A stretch of DNA of 64,000 nt from Caldilinea sp. CFX5 (GCA_021405325.1 QWII01000042.1:1-64000); one strand, 5' to 3'. Shown: positions 51,714 through 61,458, counted from the stretch's first letter. The notes: generated from the sequence alone by a model not told the origin. Made by a program: numbers and translations.

Positions 51714-52062
51714 GATGTACTCCTTATTTGTAGATAGAACACCCCTTGCCCCGGCGCTATTCGGCGTCGAACAGCTTATCACCGAACAAACGGGAGAATC
51801 ATTCACAAAACCCTCCATCCTGCTGACGTCTGCTCGCCGTGGCAAAGCGTGAGCCGTAGTCGGCCAACGCTACAGCCGCTACGGACGGCCCATCTTAGCA
51901 GAATTTTGTGCGATTGTGAAATATTCAACATATCCAAAAATTATTTACACATCATTGTCAGTAGTCTACAGTCGTAAAGTCGCGTAGTCCGGAGTCGATC
52001 TAGCGCAAGCGCGGCTACGTTGTGGTCAACTGATTGTGACAACATGACAGCGAGAAATGGGT
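51714..52062. other. Intergenic region with AGTCGCGTAGTCC repeat
   Basis: No gene is apparent. At about 51974-51992 AGTCGCGTAGTCCGGAGTCG matches the repeat family seen at 43787 and 53491. The rest should hold the CBM48-gene promoter. Confidence 0.4.
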
Positions 52063-52111
52063 GTTGGGGGATTCGGTGGTTTCGACAGGCTCAACCACCG
52101 AATCCCCCAAC
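52063..52111. terminator. 19-bp perfect hairpin downstream of xylA
   Basis: GTTGGGGGATTCGGTGGTT and its exact complement close on the loop TCGACAGGCTC, giving GGTTTCGACAGGCTCAACC at the tip, comparable to the constant-loop hairpins at 7143 and 47581. It probably ends xylA transcription. Confidence 0.75.
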
Positions 52112-52178
52112 CAACGACCGCACCACCGAATCCCCCAACCAACGACCGCACCATCGAATTACTCAACCAACGACCGCA
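52095..52178. repeat. Three 28-bp tandem units, the third being the xylA 3' end
   Basis: Units 52095-52122 and 52123-52150 are identical; unit 52151-52178 differs at a few bases and codes the last residues and stop of xylA. There are no spacers, so it is not CRISPR. Confidence 0.85.
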
Positions 52179-53337
52179 CCCCCAACAACAGATCAATGAC
52201 CAGTTGGTCGAGTCGTTCGTAGGGTTGGCCCTTGGCGGCGATGGCGTCGCGGTCAAAGGATTGGGCTTTGAGCGCGTTGGCCTTTTCCCGGCTATAGGCG
52301 CCAAAGTATGGATTCATCGAGCCGTCGTCGGCCTTGATTTGCGCCAACAAATCCTGAATCTCTTTGTCCTGCCGGAATTGCGCGGCCTTCTCTTTGAAGA
52401 TCAGGTAGGTGCGCATACAGCCACGGGCAAAGGCTTTGATGTCATCCAGGTCGGCAGTGCGATAGGCGTGGGCGTCAAAGTGGCGCGAGCCGGCATAGCC
52501 CACATCTTCCAAGAACTTCACCAGGAAGAAGGATTGCTTGATGTTGTGCGAGCCAAAGCGGAAATCCTGGTCAAAGCGGCCCGGGTTTTGGTCATTGAGA
52601 TCAATATGGAAGAGTTTGCCGGCGTCCCAGGCCTGGGCGACGGCGTGCATAAAGTTCAAGCCGGCCATCATGTCATGGGCAAATTCGGGGTTGAGACCGA
52701 CCATCTCCGGGTGATCGAGCGTCTCGATAAAGCCGAGCATGGCGCCGGTGGTGGGCAAATAGAGGTCGCCGCGCGGTTCGTTGGGCTTGGGTTCCAGGGC
52801 GAATTTGTAGCCATAGCCCTGATCCATGCTATATTCGCAGAGGAAGTTGAGCGCCTCGCGGAACCACTTGCCGGCATCAAGCGCGCTCTTGCCAGCATCG
52901 GTGTCGGTGCCTTCGCGTCCACCCCAGAAGACATAGACTTTGGCGCCCAGCTCTGCGCCTAAATCCATCGAGTGCATGGTCTTTTGCAGCGCGTAGGCGC
53001 GCACCTTGGGGTCGTTGCTGGTAAAGGCGCCGTCACGGAAGATCGGGTGATAGAAGAGATTCGTCGTCGCCATCGGCACCACGATGCCGGTGTCACTCAG
53101 CGCCTTTTTGAACTCTTTCATGATCCTCGCCTCTTCCGCCGCCGTTGCGTTGATTGGCACCAGATCATTGTCATGAAAGTTGACGCCATAGGCGCCGACT
53201 TCAGCCAGTAGATGAACGATTTCAACCGGAGAGAGCGACTTACGGACAGCATCGCCAAAGGGATCGCGCCCCGGGTTGGCAATGGTCCACAGACCAAAGG
53301 TAAATTTGTGTTCTGGGAGAGGTTGATAGTTCGCCAT
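52159..53337 (-). CDS. xylA: Xylose isomerase
   Basis: About 392 residues from ATG 53337, with AAGGAG seven bases upstream. The chain matches class I (short, actinobacterial-type) xylose isomerase: [19 protein letters not shown], catalytic His in [10 protein letters not shown], the metal-binding [32 protein letters not shown] and [15 protein letters not shown]. It isomerises D-xylose to D-xylulose (and glucose to fructose). No xylulokinase is adjacent. The 3' end is duplicated downstream as 28-bp repeats. A hairpin (53353-53417) lies just upstream of the ribosome site in the leader. Confidence 0.95.
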   Translation of the reverse strand: MANYQPLPEHKFTFGLWTIANPGRDPFGDAVRKSLSPVEIVHLLAEVGAYGVNFHDNDLVPINATAAEEARIMKEFKKALSDTGIVVPMATTNLFYHPIFRDGAFTSNDPKVRAYALQKTMHSMDLGAELGAKVYVFWGGREGTDTDAGKSALDAGKWFREALNFLCEYSMDQGYGYKFALEPKPNEPRGDLYLPTTGAMLGFIETLDHPEMVGLNPEFAHDMMAGLNFMHAVAQAWDAGKLFHIDLNDQNPGRFDQDFRFGSHNIKQSFFLVKFLEDVGYAGSRHFDAHAYRTADLDDIKAFARGCMRTYLIFKEKAAQFRQDKEIQDLLAQIKADDGSMNPYFGAYSREKANALKAQSFDRDAIAAKGQPYERLDQLVIDLLLGVRSLVE

Positions 53338-53352
53338 AAGTTTCTCCTTTTG

Positions 53353-53417
53353 GGACAACCAACGATGGACGAGGGACGGCCGCTGTTTGCTCGCAGCGGT
53401 CGTCAGCCGTCGGTTGT
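53353..53417. repeat. Hairpin in the xylA leader
   Basis: GACAACC and GGTTGTC close an imperfect stem that includes CCGCTG...CAGCGG. It lies 16 bases before the start codon region, so it may form in the xylA leader; a regulatory role is only a possibility. Confidence 0.4.
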
Positions 53418-53479
53418 CAGGGTAACATGATAGAAAAGCGCTTAGATCGTAACAAACTTTTGGTGAGGAGGGAAATTCA

Positions 53480-53665
53480 GTAGTCCACAGTCGTTTAGTC
53501 GCGTAGTCCGCAGTCGTTTCGTTGCGTAGTCCGCAGTCGTGCAGTCATGTGATCGCGTAGAGTCGGTCTAAGAGCAATCTTAGCTACGTTGCGGCCTATT
53601 GGGTGTCAGCCGACTATAGACTACGCGACGAAACGACCGTGGACTACGCGACTCTGGACGACTGA
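53480..53665. repeat. Imperfect inverted array of TAGTCCGCAGTCG units
   Basis: Left side: TAGTCCACAGTCGTTTAGTC, GCGTAGTCCGCAGTCGTT twice. Right side: GACTACGCGACGAAACGACC and GTGGACTACGCGAC. The two sides pair over long stretches. It fills the intergenic space between xylA and the MscS gene; no gene is seen. Confidence 0.7.
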
Positions 53666-53671
53666 AATTGG

Positions 53672-54997
53672 CTAGGCGGTGATGTCGATCTGGTTTTTCT
53701 TGAATTCGCTCCAGATTATGAAGTAGAGATCGCTGCTCACCTTGTCGGCATGGGGCGGGTCATCGATCCAGACGACCAGTTCAAATTGCAGGCGGGCGCC
53801 GCCAAAGCCGTTAAAGAGGACAGTTGGGGAGGGTGTTTTTAGCACTTGCCCGTGCCGTCCGGCGATCTCCAACAACAGATCACGCACAGTCGTTGGTTCG
53901 CTTTGATGGCTAACACTCACGGGCAATTTGCGCCGCACCGACGCTTCCGGCTGGGTGTAGGTGGTCATGGTGGAGGTGAGCAGGTTTTTGTTGGGAATCG
54001 AAACTTCGACATTGTCGGCCACGCGCACTACCGTGGCGCGCATTCGCAACTGGTCGATCACACCGCGTTGGCCCTGGACTTCGATCACATTGCCTGGCCG
54101 CACGGTGGACTCAAAGAGGAGCAGAATGCCGCTGACAAAATTCGCCACCAACTCCTGCAAGCCAAAACCGATACCGACCGAAAGGCCGCCGCCGATAATC
54201 GCCAGCGCCGACAGGTTGAAGCCAAGCGTACTGATCGCCAGCAGGCCGCCGATGCCGATGATGGCATAACGGCTGACGATGACCGCTGTGTTAGCTGATC
54301 CTTGTCCTGTTACCGTTGAGGTTGCCAACAAACGTTTGAGCAAGCCGCCGGTAATCCAGGCTGTGAGCCAGAAGAGGTAAAACGTCACCGCCGCGCCAAA
54401 GAGCGCCGACAGCGTCACGGGCGTCTCCAGCAGGGTGATCAGCGTCATCCGCCCGATGGGGAGGGCGCCGACCAAGGTGGTGCGCAGAATGAGCAGCAAG
54501 AGGATCAGCGACAATGGCGTCAGCAGCCGATCCTGATAACGGCGGGCATGTTTGCGCTCAAAGAAGGCGTGAAGAAAGCCGGCGCAAAGGCGATAGGCCA
54601 GGATCAACCAGAAGAGCGGCAGCAGGCGTTCGAGCAAGCCGGAGGGCCAGCCAAACAACTGGAAGGTGCGCGCCGCGGCATAGCCAAAGATCAAGCCCAG
54701 AATGGGCGATAGTGTGTAGCCCAGGGCCAGCGCCACGCGCGCCAGACTCTCCTGCCACTCTTCCCAGCGGCTTGGCCAGGTGATGATTTTCCCGCTCTGG
54801 CGCCGCCGCGCCACGGCATCGACGCTGCGCCGCAACAGCCAGGGAACCGCCCACGCCGCCAGGATCACGAGCAAAAAGGCGCCCAGTTGCCATTGTACCA
54901 CCGGGCGTTCTAGGATTAACAGAATCGTGTCAATCTGGTCGCGCAGGGCGTCGGTTAACGAATCATCGAGAAAAAGGGTTGTTTGTGTCTCCATCAT
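53672..54997 (-). CDS. MscS-type mechanosensitive channel
   Basis: About 441 residues. Five or more TM helices lie in residues 25-270 (AFLLVILAAWAVPWLL and others). The MscS core follows with pore-lining LSALAIIGGGLSVGIGFGLQ, ELVANFVSGILLLFE and STVRPGNVIEVQGQRGVIDQ, then the cytoplasmic beta and alpha-beta domains to the C-terminus. It is longer than E. coli MscS (286 residues), as in YnaI/YbdG-type relatives with extra helices. The channel opens on hypo-osmotic shock. ATG 54997 and 54994 are both possible starts. It stands alone between xylA and the sugar-binding protein gene. Confidence 0.88.
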   Translation of the reverse strand: MMETQTTLFLDDSLTDALRDQIDTILLILERPVVQWQLGAFLLVILAAWAVPWLLRRSVDAVARRRQSGKIITWPSRWEEWQESLARVALALGYTLSPILGLIFGYAAARTFQLFGWPSGLLERLLPLFWLILAYRLCAGFLHAFFERKHARRYQDRLLTPLSLILLLLILRTTLVGALPIGRMTLITLLETPVTLSALFGAAVTFYLFWLTAWITGGLLKRLLATSTVTGQGSANTAVIVSRYAIIGIGGLLAISTLGFNLSALAIIGGGLSVGIGFGLQELVANFVSGILLLFESTVRPGNVIEVQGQRGVIDQLRMRATVVRVADNVEVSIPNKNLLTSTMTTYTQPEASVRRKLPVSVSHQSEPTTVRDLLLEIAGRHGQVLKTPSPTVLFNGFGGARLQFELVVWIDDPPHADKVSSDLYFIIWSEFKKNQIDITA

Positions 54998-55131
54998 CCT
55001 TGCCTGACTTGGAACAATCGAAAAACGCAATTAACACGGATAGGGAGAAACACTGATTCAATCAAACAACCGTGTTCTTTCCGCTCTGTGTAAACTTCTG
55101 TGGAAACTAGGGTGATGCCGTCTTGCTCACA

Positions 55132-56397
55132 TTATGGTTGCGTTGCCTCTTTGATGGAGAGGCGTGGCGCCAAGCCCTTGCTTTCATTGATGGCGGCGGT
55201 GATGTTGGTGGCTGCCGTGGCCGGATCGACCTCGCCTTCCAACACCTGGCTATAGGCGCTGTCGCCCAGGCGGAGAACGATGTCAAGCGCTGGCAGGTTG
55301 GGGAGCGGGGCGGCGGTGCGCACCTGATCGATAAAGGTAGCAATAACCGGCTCCAGGGTCGCGTTGACCTGGACACGCCGATTGGCCGGAATGATGCCGA
55401 CGGTGCGCATGAAGGTGGTCTGCTGCTCGGCGTTGGTCATGAATTGGGCCAACGCGAGGGCCAGGGTGCGTTGATTGGTCGATGAGACTTTGCTAAAGAG
55501 CAAGCCCTGCGTTTGCAGAAACGGGCCGGCGCTGCCATTGGGACCTTGGGGCAGCGGGGCGACGCCAATCTGGGCGATGGCGGCCTGGGCGCCGGCGGCC
55601 GGATCGACCGTGCGCCCGGCCAGAATGGCGTCGTACTCGCTTGTCTGGCCGACATAATAGGCGACGCCACCGGCAATAAAGCGTTCGAGGAGCGCCGTTC
55701 GATTCGCTTCCAGGATCATGCCGGGGGTTTCCCGCGCCCTTTCCAGCCAGGCCAGCCACTCGGCAAAGCCGCCCTGGTCGAGAATCACCTGCTGTTCACT
55801 GTCAAAGAGTTGGCCGCCAAAGGCTTGTACACCCCAGAAGGCGTCAACAAAGGTGGTGCTGAGTTCGACCAATTGCCCATTCGTCGCCGCGGCCAGCAGT
55901 TCATCCAGCGTGGTCGGCGGTTGCTCTATCTGGCGGCGATCATAGTAGAGTACCATCGTATCAAGCGCCATGGGCAGACCGTAGAAGCCATCTTGGTAAC
56001 GCATGGCTGTGCGGGCGGCGGGCCAGAAGCGGTCGACTGTTGTCGCCGGTAACGCGGTCGCGACATCGTCAATCAGGTTGGCTTCCTGCAACGGGCGAAT
56101 CCACGCGCTAGGCGCCAGGATCAGATCCGGTCCTAGCCCGGCTGCCGCCGCGGTCTGAAATTGCTCCAGCATCTCCGCCGACGTGGCAAAGGCTTGCTGT
56201 TTGACCACCACATCGGGGTTGAGCGCCTGAAAACGAGTCAACACCGCCGTCAAGGCCGCCGCCTTTGGCTCCGGCCAGGCGTGCCAGAGCAAGACACGGC
56301 CTTGCAGAGTGGCTGGGTTTTGTGGCTGGGTGAAGGTGCAGGCAGCGACGAAGAGCGATAGCAACAAGAGGGACAGCCATTGTTTGCAAAAGTTCAT
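55132..56397 (-). CDS. ABC transporter sugar-binding lipoprotein
   Basis: 421 residues. A lipoprotein signal peptide ends in the lipobox LFVAAC (Cys20), so the mature protein is membrane-tethered. The body is the family 1 solute-binding fold: GRVLLWHAWPEPKAAALTAV, FQALNPDVVVKQQAF, GLGPDLILAPSAWIRPL, YGLPMALDTMVLYYDR and LALALAQFMTNAEQQTTFMR. Proteins of this type bind sugars or oligosaccharides for ABC importers; no permease or ATPase genes are adjacent in the window, so the partner must be elsewhere. Confidence 0.88.
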   Translation of the reverse strand: MNFCKQWLSLLLLSLFVAACTFTQPQNPATLQGRVLLWHAWPEPKAAALTAVLTRFQALNPDVVVKQQAFATSAEMLEQFQTAAAAGLGPDLILAPSAWIRPLQEANLIDDVATALPATTVDRFWPAARTAMRYQDGFYGLPMALDTMVLYYDRRQIEQPPTTLDELLAAATNGQLVELSTTFVDAFWGVQAFGGQLFDSEQQVILDQGGFAEWLAWLERARETPGMILEANRTALLERFIAGGVAYYVGQTSEYDAILAGRTVDPAAGAQAAIAQIGVAPLPQGPNGSAGPFLQTQGLLFSKVSSTNQRTLALALAQFMTNAEQQTTFMRTVGIIPANRRVQVNATLEPVIATFIDQVRTAAPLPNLPALDIVLRLGDSAYSQVLEGEVDPATAATNITAAINESKGLAPRLSIKEATQP

Positions 56398-56663
56398 GAG
56401 CAGAAAACGATTGTTCCTTTCTGGGATTGCGTTGTCGTCAGAGCGGGCGTGGTCTCCATGACAACCGGCTCATTATAGCGGTTGATCCGGAATCAGCGAA
56501 ATTTTCCAAAGCCAAAAGGGAACGCACCGGTCAGGAAAGCTGTTCCGCGCCAAGGAAACCGCCCTGTCTATCAGCCATCGCTACCTATCGCGACTCTTTG
56601 CACAGAGCCAACGTCATTGTAGAGTAGAACGATAGCGTCACAAGGATTGGGAAGGGATTCTTT

Positions 56664-57152
56664 ATGCGGAGAAAAATCATCCTGGGCTTGGCCCTCATAC
56701 TAGGGTTGGCGCTATTCGTCGTTCCCAGTTGTCCCATCCCCGAACTGGAAACGGTGAAGGGCGAATTGGGTAAAGCGGTTGCGCAGCTACCCCCAATCCC
56801 GCAGAGCGATCATATCAAGACGCTAACCTATGACTGGGGCGATTCCGAAGGTGAGTATCCCCCTTGTTATTATGCGCGAGCCTACCTGATTTTCGGGACA
56901 CAACAACCTATTGAGGAAGTCATCACCAGCGTAACACCGTCACTGCTTGCCTTAGGCTGGACGGTTGAGGAGCGTAGCTATCAACCGTCAGGATTGTTCA
57001 TTCGTGGGGATCACGAACGTGCCGACATTGGTTACTTGGCGGTAGGCGCTGAAATTGCCCAAGCGGTCGGTTATGAACAACTCAAAACAAAGTACAAAAC
57101 AGTCTTTGCACTCACGCTGGACTATATGCTACCAAAGCGTGATCAATGTTAA
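56664..57152 (+). CDS. Putative lipoprotein of unknown function
   Basis: 162 residues. MRRKIILGLALILGLALFVV followed by PSC looks like a lipoprotein signal (Cys23), although the lipobox VVPSC is atypical. The remainder (DHIKTLTYDWGDSEGEYPPC, ARAYLIFGTQQPIEEVITSV) has no recognised domain. It starts the AT-rich, co-directional island that runs to 61740. Confidence 0.6.
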   Translation: MRRKIILGLALILGLALFVVPSCPIPELETVKGELGKAVAQLPPIPQSDHIKTLTYDWGDSEGEYPPCYYARAYLIFGTQQPIEEVITSVTPSLLALGWTVEERSYQPSGLFIRGDHERADIGYLAVGAEIAQAVGYEQLKTKYKTVFALTLDYMLPKRDQC

Positions 57153-57227
57153 CCCTGGTCTATCTTCTTGCGATTGTGATTTGTCTATAACCGGCAAAAC
57201 GTTCAGCCGTCAACTAAGGTGACACCT

Positions 57228-58382
57228 ATGACCCGCTTACTCCTTGTATTTTTGGTTGTGTTCCTTCTGAGTGGGAGTACGCCAGTAACAGAGTCAACAA
57301 ATACGGCGCATAGCTGTCCACCGTTGACGGCTGGCGTTACGCCGCTTGTGACGCTGGTTGCACAATGGGATGACCTGTCGTCTGCCCCGGTGATAGCGCT
57401 CGATTACTCGGATAATGGTCAGCAGTTGACGGTTGTCTATCCTGCCACTTATGAACACTTTGGTGAAGTACTCACAATGGAGAGCAAAACTGGCAAAATT
57501 GTTCGTAAGCTGAACACGATTTGGATTCATCCAGAGGGAACGGCGCTTAGCCCCACGGGAAATATCTTGGCTACTGTACAAGAAAGACCGGAAATCGTAC
57601 AGCGCCACCGGAATGAACTTGACGTTTCTTATGGTATTATCAATTTTGTCGAAATTTGGGATATAAACAGTGGTGTGCTACGCAATTCGTTAGCCATTTC
57701 TCGATGAGAAGAGTTCGTTCCGGGAATTGATATATCACACGACGGTAGCCTAGTTCTAAAAAACTCTTCATTATTTGCAACACTGGATTACACAGACCCA
57801 ACCCTACAATATGCTGGTTCATCGGTGGGCATTAGATTAATTTCGGACGATCCAGATTTTGTAATAGAACATTTTGTTTCCAGTGCTTTTGATCAGAGAA
57901 ATCAACAATTTGCATTGGGGTATGAAGGTGGCGATATAGCGCTGTATCAATTCAATAAACGATACCGTAGCTTTAGCGGCACCATTTATAGCGCTCCTAT
58001 TCATGGAACACGTAAACCGTTGGCAATGGCCTTTGATGCATCGGGTCAGTGGTTAGCCATTCTACGACCGAATTCCGTTGAAATACAGAGCTTGCGCTTT
58101 GTCTTAGCACGCGTCTGGTTCCCCTTTGCCTTCCTATGGCCGCCAACCACTGTCCATAGTCTACCTACCACCGAGAAGGGCGTTCTTGCTTTCCGGCCAC
58201 AAGGGGATTTACTGGCTATCGGCACACCGAACGGCTGGCAGTTACGCCGCAGCAAAGATTTAAGCCTGGCCATGGAACAGACCGAAAATCCGATTACAGC
58301 CCTGGCCTTTAGTGATGATGGGTGCTATGTTGCCTTTGGTGAGAAGAGTGGCGCTGTGCAAGTATGGCGGATGTTTCAGTAG
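57228..58382 (+). pseudogene. WD40-like protein gene interrupted by one in-frame TGA
   Basis: From ATG 57228 a signal peptide (LLLVFLVVFLLSGSTPV) and beta-propeller-like text (PVIALDYSDNGQQLTVVYP, GTALSPTGNILATVQ, VEIWDINSGVLRNSL) run to a TGA at 57705-57707. The same frame then continues without another stop: EEFVPGIDISHDGSLVLKNS, then to GSSVGIRLISD and on to ALAFSDDGCYVAFGEKSGAV, QVWRMFQ at 58382. So it is one gene of about 384 codons with a single nonsense codon. It could be a recent point mutation, a sequencing error, or readthrough. WD40-like propellers are binding scaffolds. Confidence 0.75.
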
Positions 58383-58444
58383 CCTGAATTGCCAGTTTAT
58401 CAAAAACGATTTGCATCATGATCTTGTAGACAAGGAAGCAAACA

Positions 58445-58756
58445 ATGGAAGATCGGAATAAAGCTATTAGACTACTTTTGTTCGATGGTTTCAATGAACG
58501 CGATCGCTTTGAAATAAAGCATAAAGGCTGGTTCAGCGCTGAAGTCGAAATTCTGGGTCAACACCGGTACGCCGTGAATTTTTATGATTGCACCCGGTTA
58601 ACCCAAGAGGTCAATGACGGGGTAGAGCGTGGCATCCCCTGTTTGGGTGAACCAGGAATGATTGTGGTCAAAGAAGTTACCATTGAAACAATGGAAGCCG
58701 CCCTTGCCTATCTATTCACTGCTGGATATTTTGAGCACCTGAAGCCTGTTTCATAA
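58445..58756 (+). CDS. Small unknown protein (103 residues)
   Basis: No family recognised. The chain is acidic and soluble: RLLLFDGFNERDRFEIKHKG, WFSAEVEILGQHRYAVNFYD, then MIVVKEVTIETMEAALAYLF. The alternating strands and terminal helix suggest a compact alpha-beta fold of the size usual for immunity proteins. It is 33 bases upstream of the first of three tandem paralogues and reads in the same direction, so it likely shares their transcript. Confidence 0.6.
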   Translation: MEDRNKAIRLLLFDGFNERDRFEIKHKGWFSAEVEILGQHRYAVNFYDCTRLTQEVNDGVERGIPCLGEPGMIVVKEVTIETMEAALAYLFTAGYFEHLKPVS

Positions 58757-58789
58757 AATAAGCGGAGCGACTATATTTGAGAGATAATT

Positions 58790-59656
58790 ATGAGCAGGCA
58801 TCCAACATTTTTTGCTGTAAAAAAGCATTTACAAATCACCTTTTCACCACAGGAGTATATAACACTGATTTGGAGCGTTCCACCCTACCGTGGAATGGAT
58901 GACGAACGAACCGATCCTGTGGTTAAACGGTACTGGGAAAAGTTACCGGAATATCTGGTGGCGCGTTGCCCGTTTTGTCAGGCCGATTATCGCTCACGCC
59001 TGGACACCCATAGTCTTAACTATTGGTGGTTCAATCCAGTGCGAGCGGGTTGTGTCTTTACTTATAATCATCAGATCATCAGATGTCGGCATTTTGTGGC
59101 TGTACAAAGTTTCCTAAATTTAAATGATCACTGCTATACGGCGGCTAATCAATTACAAATGACCTCTTTTCATAGTGATAACGGTGATATTCCTTTTGTC
59201 TCACCCAAACTGTTGCCGGCTTCGTTAGCGTCGATAGCCGTCATGCATAGTCTGCCCATTTGTGATCTGGAAGAGAATCGCTTCACGCCGCGTTATTCCC
59301 TTTACACGATCACCTACTACGGTGAGAGTCGGAAAGCTGTGTTAGCGCATTATCACAAAAACACATACGCCGGCCCGGATGACTATTTTCCGATCGTAGA
59401 ATTTCCAGAGTACATGCGCCGTCACCCGGAAAGCGCAGATCTGAAACAGTGGGTGGCGCAAGGTAAACTCCAGTGGCTCGATCCCTATTCCGCCGACCTG
59501 CCCCTGTGCGCCGGGCCGCCGGCAGCCTTCCCCTATAGCGGCATTACCGGGTATGGACGACGCTTTGTTTACCACCCGCAGCCTGTTACTGCACCCTGGT
59601 GGGCCTTCTGGCGCAAACGGCGGCTACTGGAAGCCGGCAGGATTGAATTGTTATAG
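58790..59656 (+). CDS. CPxC...CxH paralogue 1 of 3, unknown family
   Basis: 288 residues, soluble, no signal peptide. It shares a clear core with the next two genes: YWEKLPEYLVARCPFCQADY (Cys60, Cys63), LDTHSL, then CRHFVAVQSFLNLND (Cys99, His101), IPFVSPKLLP, AVMHSLPICDLEENRFTPRY, SLYTITYYGES and a C-terminal KQWVAQGKLQWLD. The CxxC and CxH pairs suggest one bound zinc. I do not recognise the family. The C-terminal 25 residues (WWAFWRKRRLLEAGRIELL) are basic and aromatic. It sits 33 bases after the 103-residue gene and near RHS debris. Confidence 0.7.
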   Translation: MSRHPTFFAVKKHLQITFSPQEYITLIWSVPPYRGMDDERTDPVVKRYWEKLPEYLVARCPFCQADYRSRLDTHSLNYWWFNPVRAGCVFTYNHQIIRCRHFVAVQSFLNLNDHCYTAANQLQMTSFHSDNGDIPFVSPKLLPASLASIAVMHSLPICDLEENRFTPRYSLYTITYYGESRKAVLAHYHKNTYAGPDDYFPIVEFPEYMRRHPESADLKQWVAQGKLQWLDPYSADLPLCAGPPAAFPYSGITGYGRRFVYHPQPVTAPWWAFWRKRRLLEAGRIELL

Positions 59657-59710
59657 CATACCCTTCCCATAAGTAGATTTTGCAATATATAAGAATAGGC
59701 GGTGGCATCT

Positions 59711-60577
59711 ATGGTATACCCATATCCACAACTAACGGCGCAATTGCGCTATCACGTATCGGTTGAACAGTATCAGAGAATTGTGCAGCCAATTCTAACC
59801 AGCTCAGGCACGCTGCGCATTTTTAATCTTGGTAACGCTTACTGGCAAGCAATGCCTTGTTATCACTATACCTCCTGCCCGCTTTGTGGTGCAGCCTGGT
59901 ATGAATTGATTGACAGCTATAGTTTACTTGGCTGGTTGGGTGTATCAACAACCATCAGCAAAAGTATATACCGCAGCAATGGCAACAAAAACATTCCGGA
60001 GAATTTCCCAGCCCTCGAACATTGTATACACTACACGAGCGACCATTGTTTTCTGAACCTACATGGCCGCTTGCCCATAGAGATAAGCTACTTTGAAAGT
60101 GGCACGGGGGAGGCGCCACATTTGACGGGGTGGGCCATGCCGGATGACATCGAATCGTATGCCGTCCTGCACGCATTGCCGCTCTGTCGTATTGCGGCGG
60201 GGCAGTTCGTTCCCAGCTATACCCTGTTTATCCTGACCTACTTCAGTGTCGATCCGCGAGCGATCATCTGGCGCCACTATACGGCCGAGGCGGAGCGGGG
60301 CAAAGGAGATCCTGAGTTCTACCCGGCCGGGCTGGATTGGCCTGACGTGCGGCCGGAAGCCAACCCCTATTATGACTTACAAGCTTGGGCCACCAAAGGA
60401 CGACTCGGCTACCTTGATTTTACCGACCCGGCCCTACCCTTACGTATCGGACCAAACACCCAACTGCCAGCCATCTATCAACAGATTCCCGGCGCACGCT
60501 ACACTTTTACCTGGCGGAAGGGCATCTTTGAAACGAGCATCAATCAAAGACGGGCAAGCCATGCTACGCTTCCGTAA
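59711..60577 (+). CDS. CPxC...CxH paralogue 2 of 3, unknown family
   Basis: About 288 residues from ATG 59711 (a GTG at 59702 is also possible). The shared core is more diverged here: CPLCGAAWYELIDSYSLL (Cys56, Cys59), SIYRSNGNK, CIHYT (Cys105, His107), CFLNLHGRLP, AVLHALPLCRIAAGQFVPSY, TLFILTYFSVDPRAI and LQAWATKGRLGYLDF. Cys and His positions of the presumed zinc site are kept although most other residues differ, the sign of an old duplication under functional constraint on the fold. 54 bases separate it from paralogue 1. Confidence 0.7.
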   Translation: MVYPYPQLTAQLRYHVSVEQYQRIVQPILTSSGTLRIFNLGNAYWQAMPCYHYTSCPLCGAAWYELIDSYSLLGWLGVSTTISKSIYRSNGNKNIPENFPALEHCIHYTSDHCFLNLHGRLPIEISYFESGTGEAPHLTGWAMPDDIESYAVLHALPLCRIAAGQFVPSYTLFILTYFSVDPRAIIWRHYTAEAERGKGDPEFYPAGLDWPDVRPEANPYYDLQAWATKGRLGYLDFTDPALPLRIGPNTQLPAIYQQIPGARYTFTWRKGIFETSINQRRASHATLP

Positions 60578-60603
60578 CATATTCCTTTTGTCGACAAGGA
60601 CAG

Positions 60604-61458
60604 ATGACAAACGTACAATTTAACCCACATCTCTCGTTCTATTTCACGTTACCGCATCTGCAAATTACCTTTGCTGTGGATGAGTACCGCTCCCTTTTGC
60701 GCCGGCACAAAGATATGCCGATTTTTGCTTGGGAACAGGAGTATTGGGCGCATTTACCGGAGTATGTAGTTGCGCGCTGTCCCATCTGTCATGCAAGCTA
60801 TACGGCCAAACTTGATACGCACCAGCTTGAGACGATGACCGGCCATCATACAAAGACTGAGTCTATTTATCGTTCCAAACATCAGAATACAGGTTGCAAA
60901 CATTTTGTGGGTGTAACGACTTATGCCAATTTGAATGGCTTGTTGCCAACAGAATATAGTCTGTGGAGCAACTGGATGGGCGACGTGCCGGTGATTACCC
61001 CCACCTTTTTACCGGATGATGTAAAAAGCTACGCTGTGTTGCATTGTCTTCCCGCTTGTCGGCTAAAGGGAGACACTTTCTCGCCATGCTATTCTATCTA
61101 TATACTGACGTACTATGCCGAAGACCCCGGCGTATTATGGGCGCGTAGAAAGGCTGAAATGACAGCAATTGTACAGGCATCTCCTGGCGTGGATCTCTTT
61201 GGGCACATTGCCATTCTCTACACATCCGACACTTTGCGTACGCATCCGCACCTTGGTCAATTGCATGAATGGGTTGCAAGCGGAAAGCTGTGTTGGCTAG
61301 ATTTGCACTCGCGCCACTTGCCCCTACGTCACGGGCCGGTCGAAGATTTTCCCTATCACAAGATTCAGGGGTATGAGCGGTCGTTTACTTATTACCGTAA
61401 CGGTTGGCTCCCGTGGCATCGGTGGCTGCATAAAGATGGTTTAGTCTGTATAGGTTGA
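60604..61458 (+). CDS. CPxC...CxH paralogue 3 of 3, unknown family
   Basis: 284 residues from ATG 60604 (AAGGA upstream). It is closest to paralogue 1: LQITFAVDEYRSLL, YWAHLPEYVVARCPICHASY (Cys59, Cys62), LDTHQL, IYRSKHQNTGCKHFVGV (Cys98, His100), VPVITPTFLPDD, AVLHCLPACRLKGDTFSPCY, SIYILTYYAEDPGVLW and LHEWVASGKLCWLDL. No signal or TM. It is 27 bases after paralogue 2 and 24 before the truncated lipoprotein, so the set is probably one transcript. Confidence 0.7.
   Translation: MTNVQFNPHLSFYFTLPHLQITFAVDEYRSLLRRHKDMPIFAWEQEYWAHLPEYVVARCPICHASYTAKLDTHQLETMTGHHTKTESIYRSKHQNTGCKHFVGVTTYANLNGLLPTEYSLWSNWMGDVPVITPTFLPDDVKSYAVLHCLPACRLKGDTFSPCYSIYILTYYAEDPGVLWARRKAEMTAIVQASPGVDLFGHIAILYTSDTLRTHPHLGQLHEWVASGKLCWLDLHSRHLPLRHGPVEDFPYHKIQGYERSFTYYRNGWLPWHRWLHKDGLVCIG

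Noticed and set aside
52095..52178. CRISPR-like direct repeats
   Set aside because: Units are adjacent without spacers, one is coding, and no cas genes are present.
52057..52962. 301-codon open frame on the plus strand
   Set aside because: Antisense to xylA and runs through intergenic repeats.
57705..57707. Selenocysteine recoding at the in-frame TGA
   Set aside because: No obvious SECIS-type hairpin directly after it and no selenoprotein family match.
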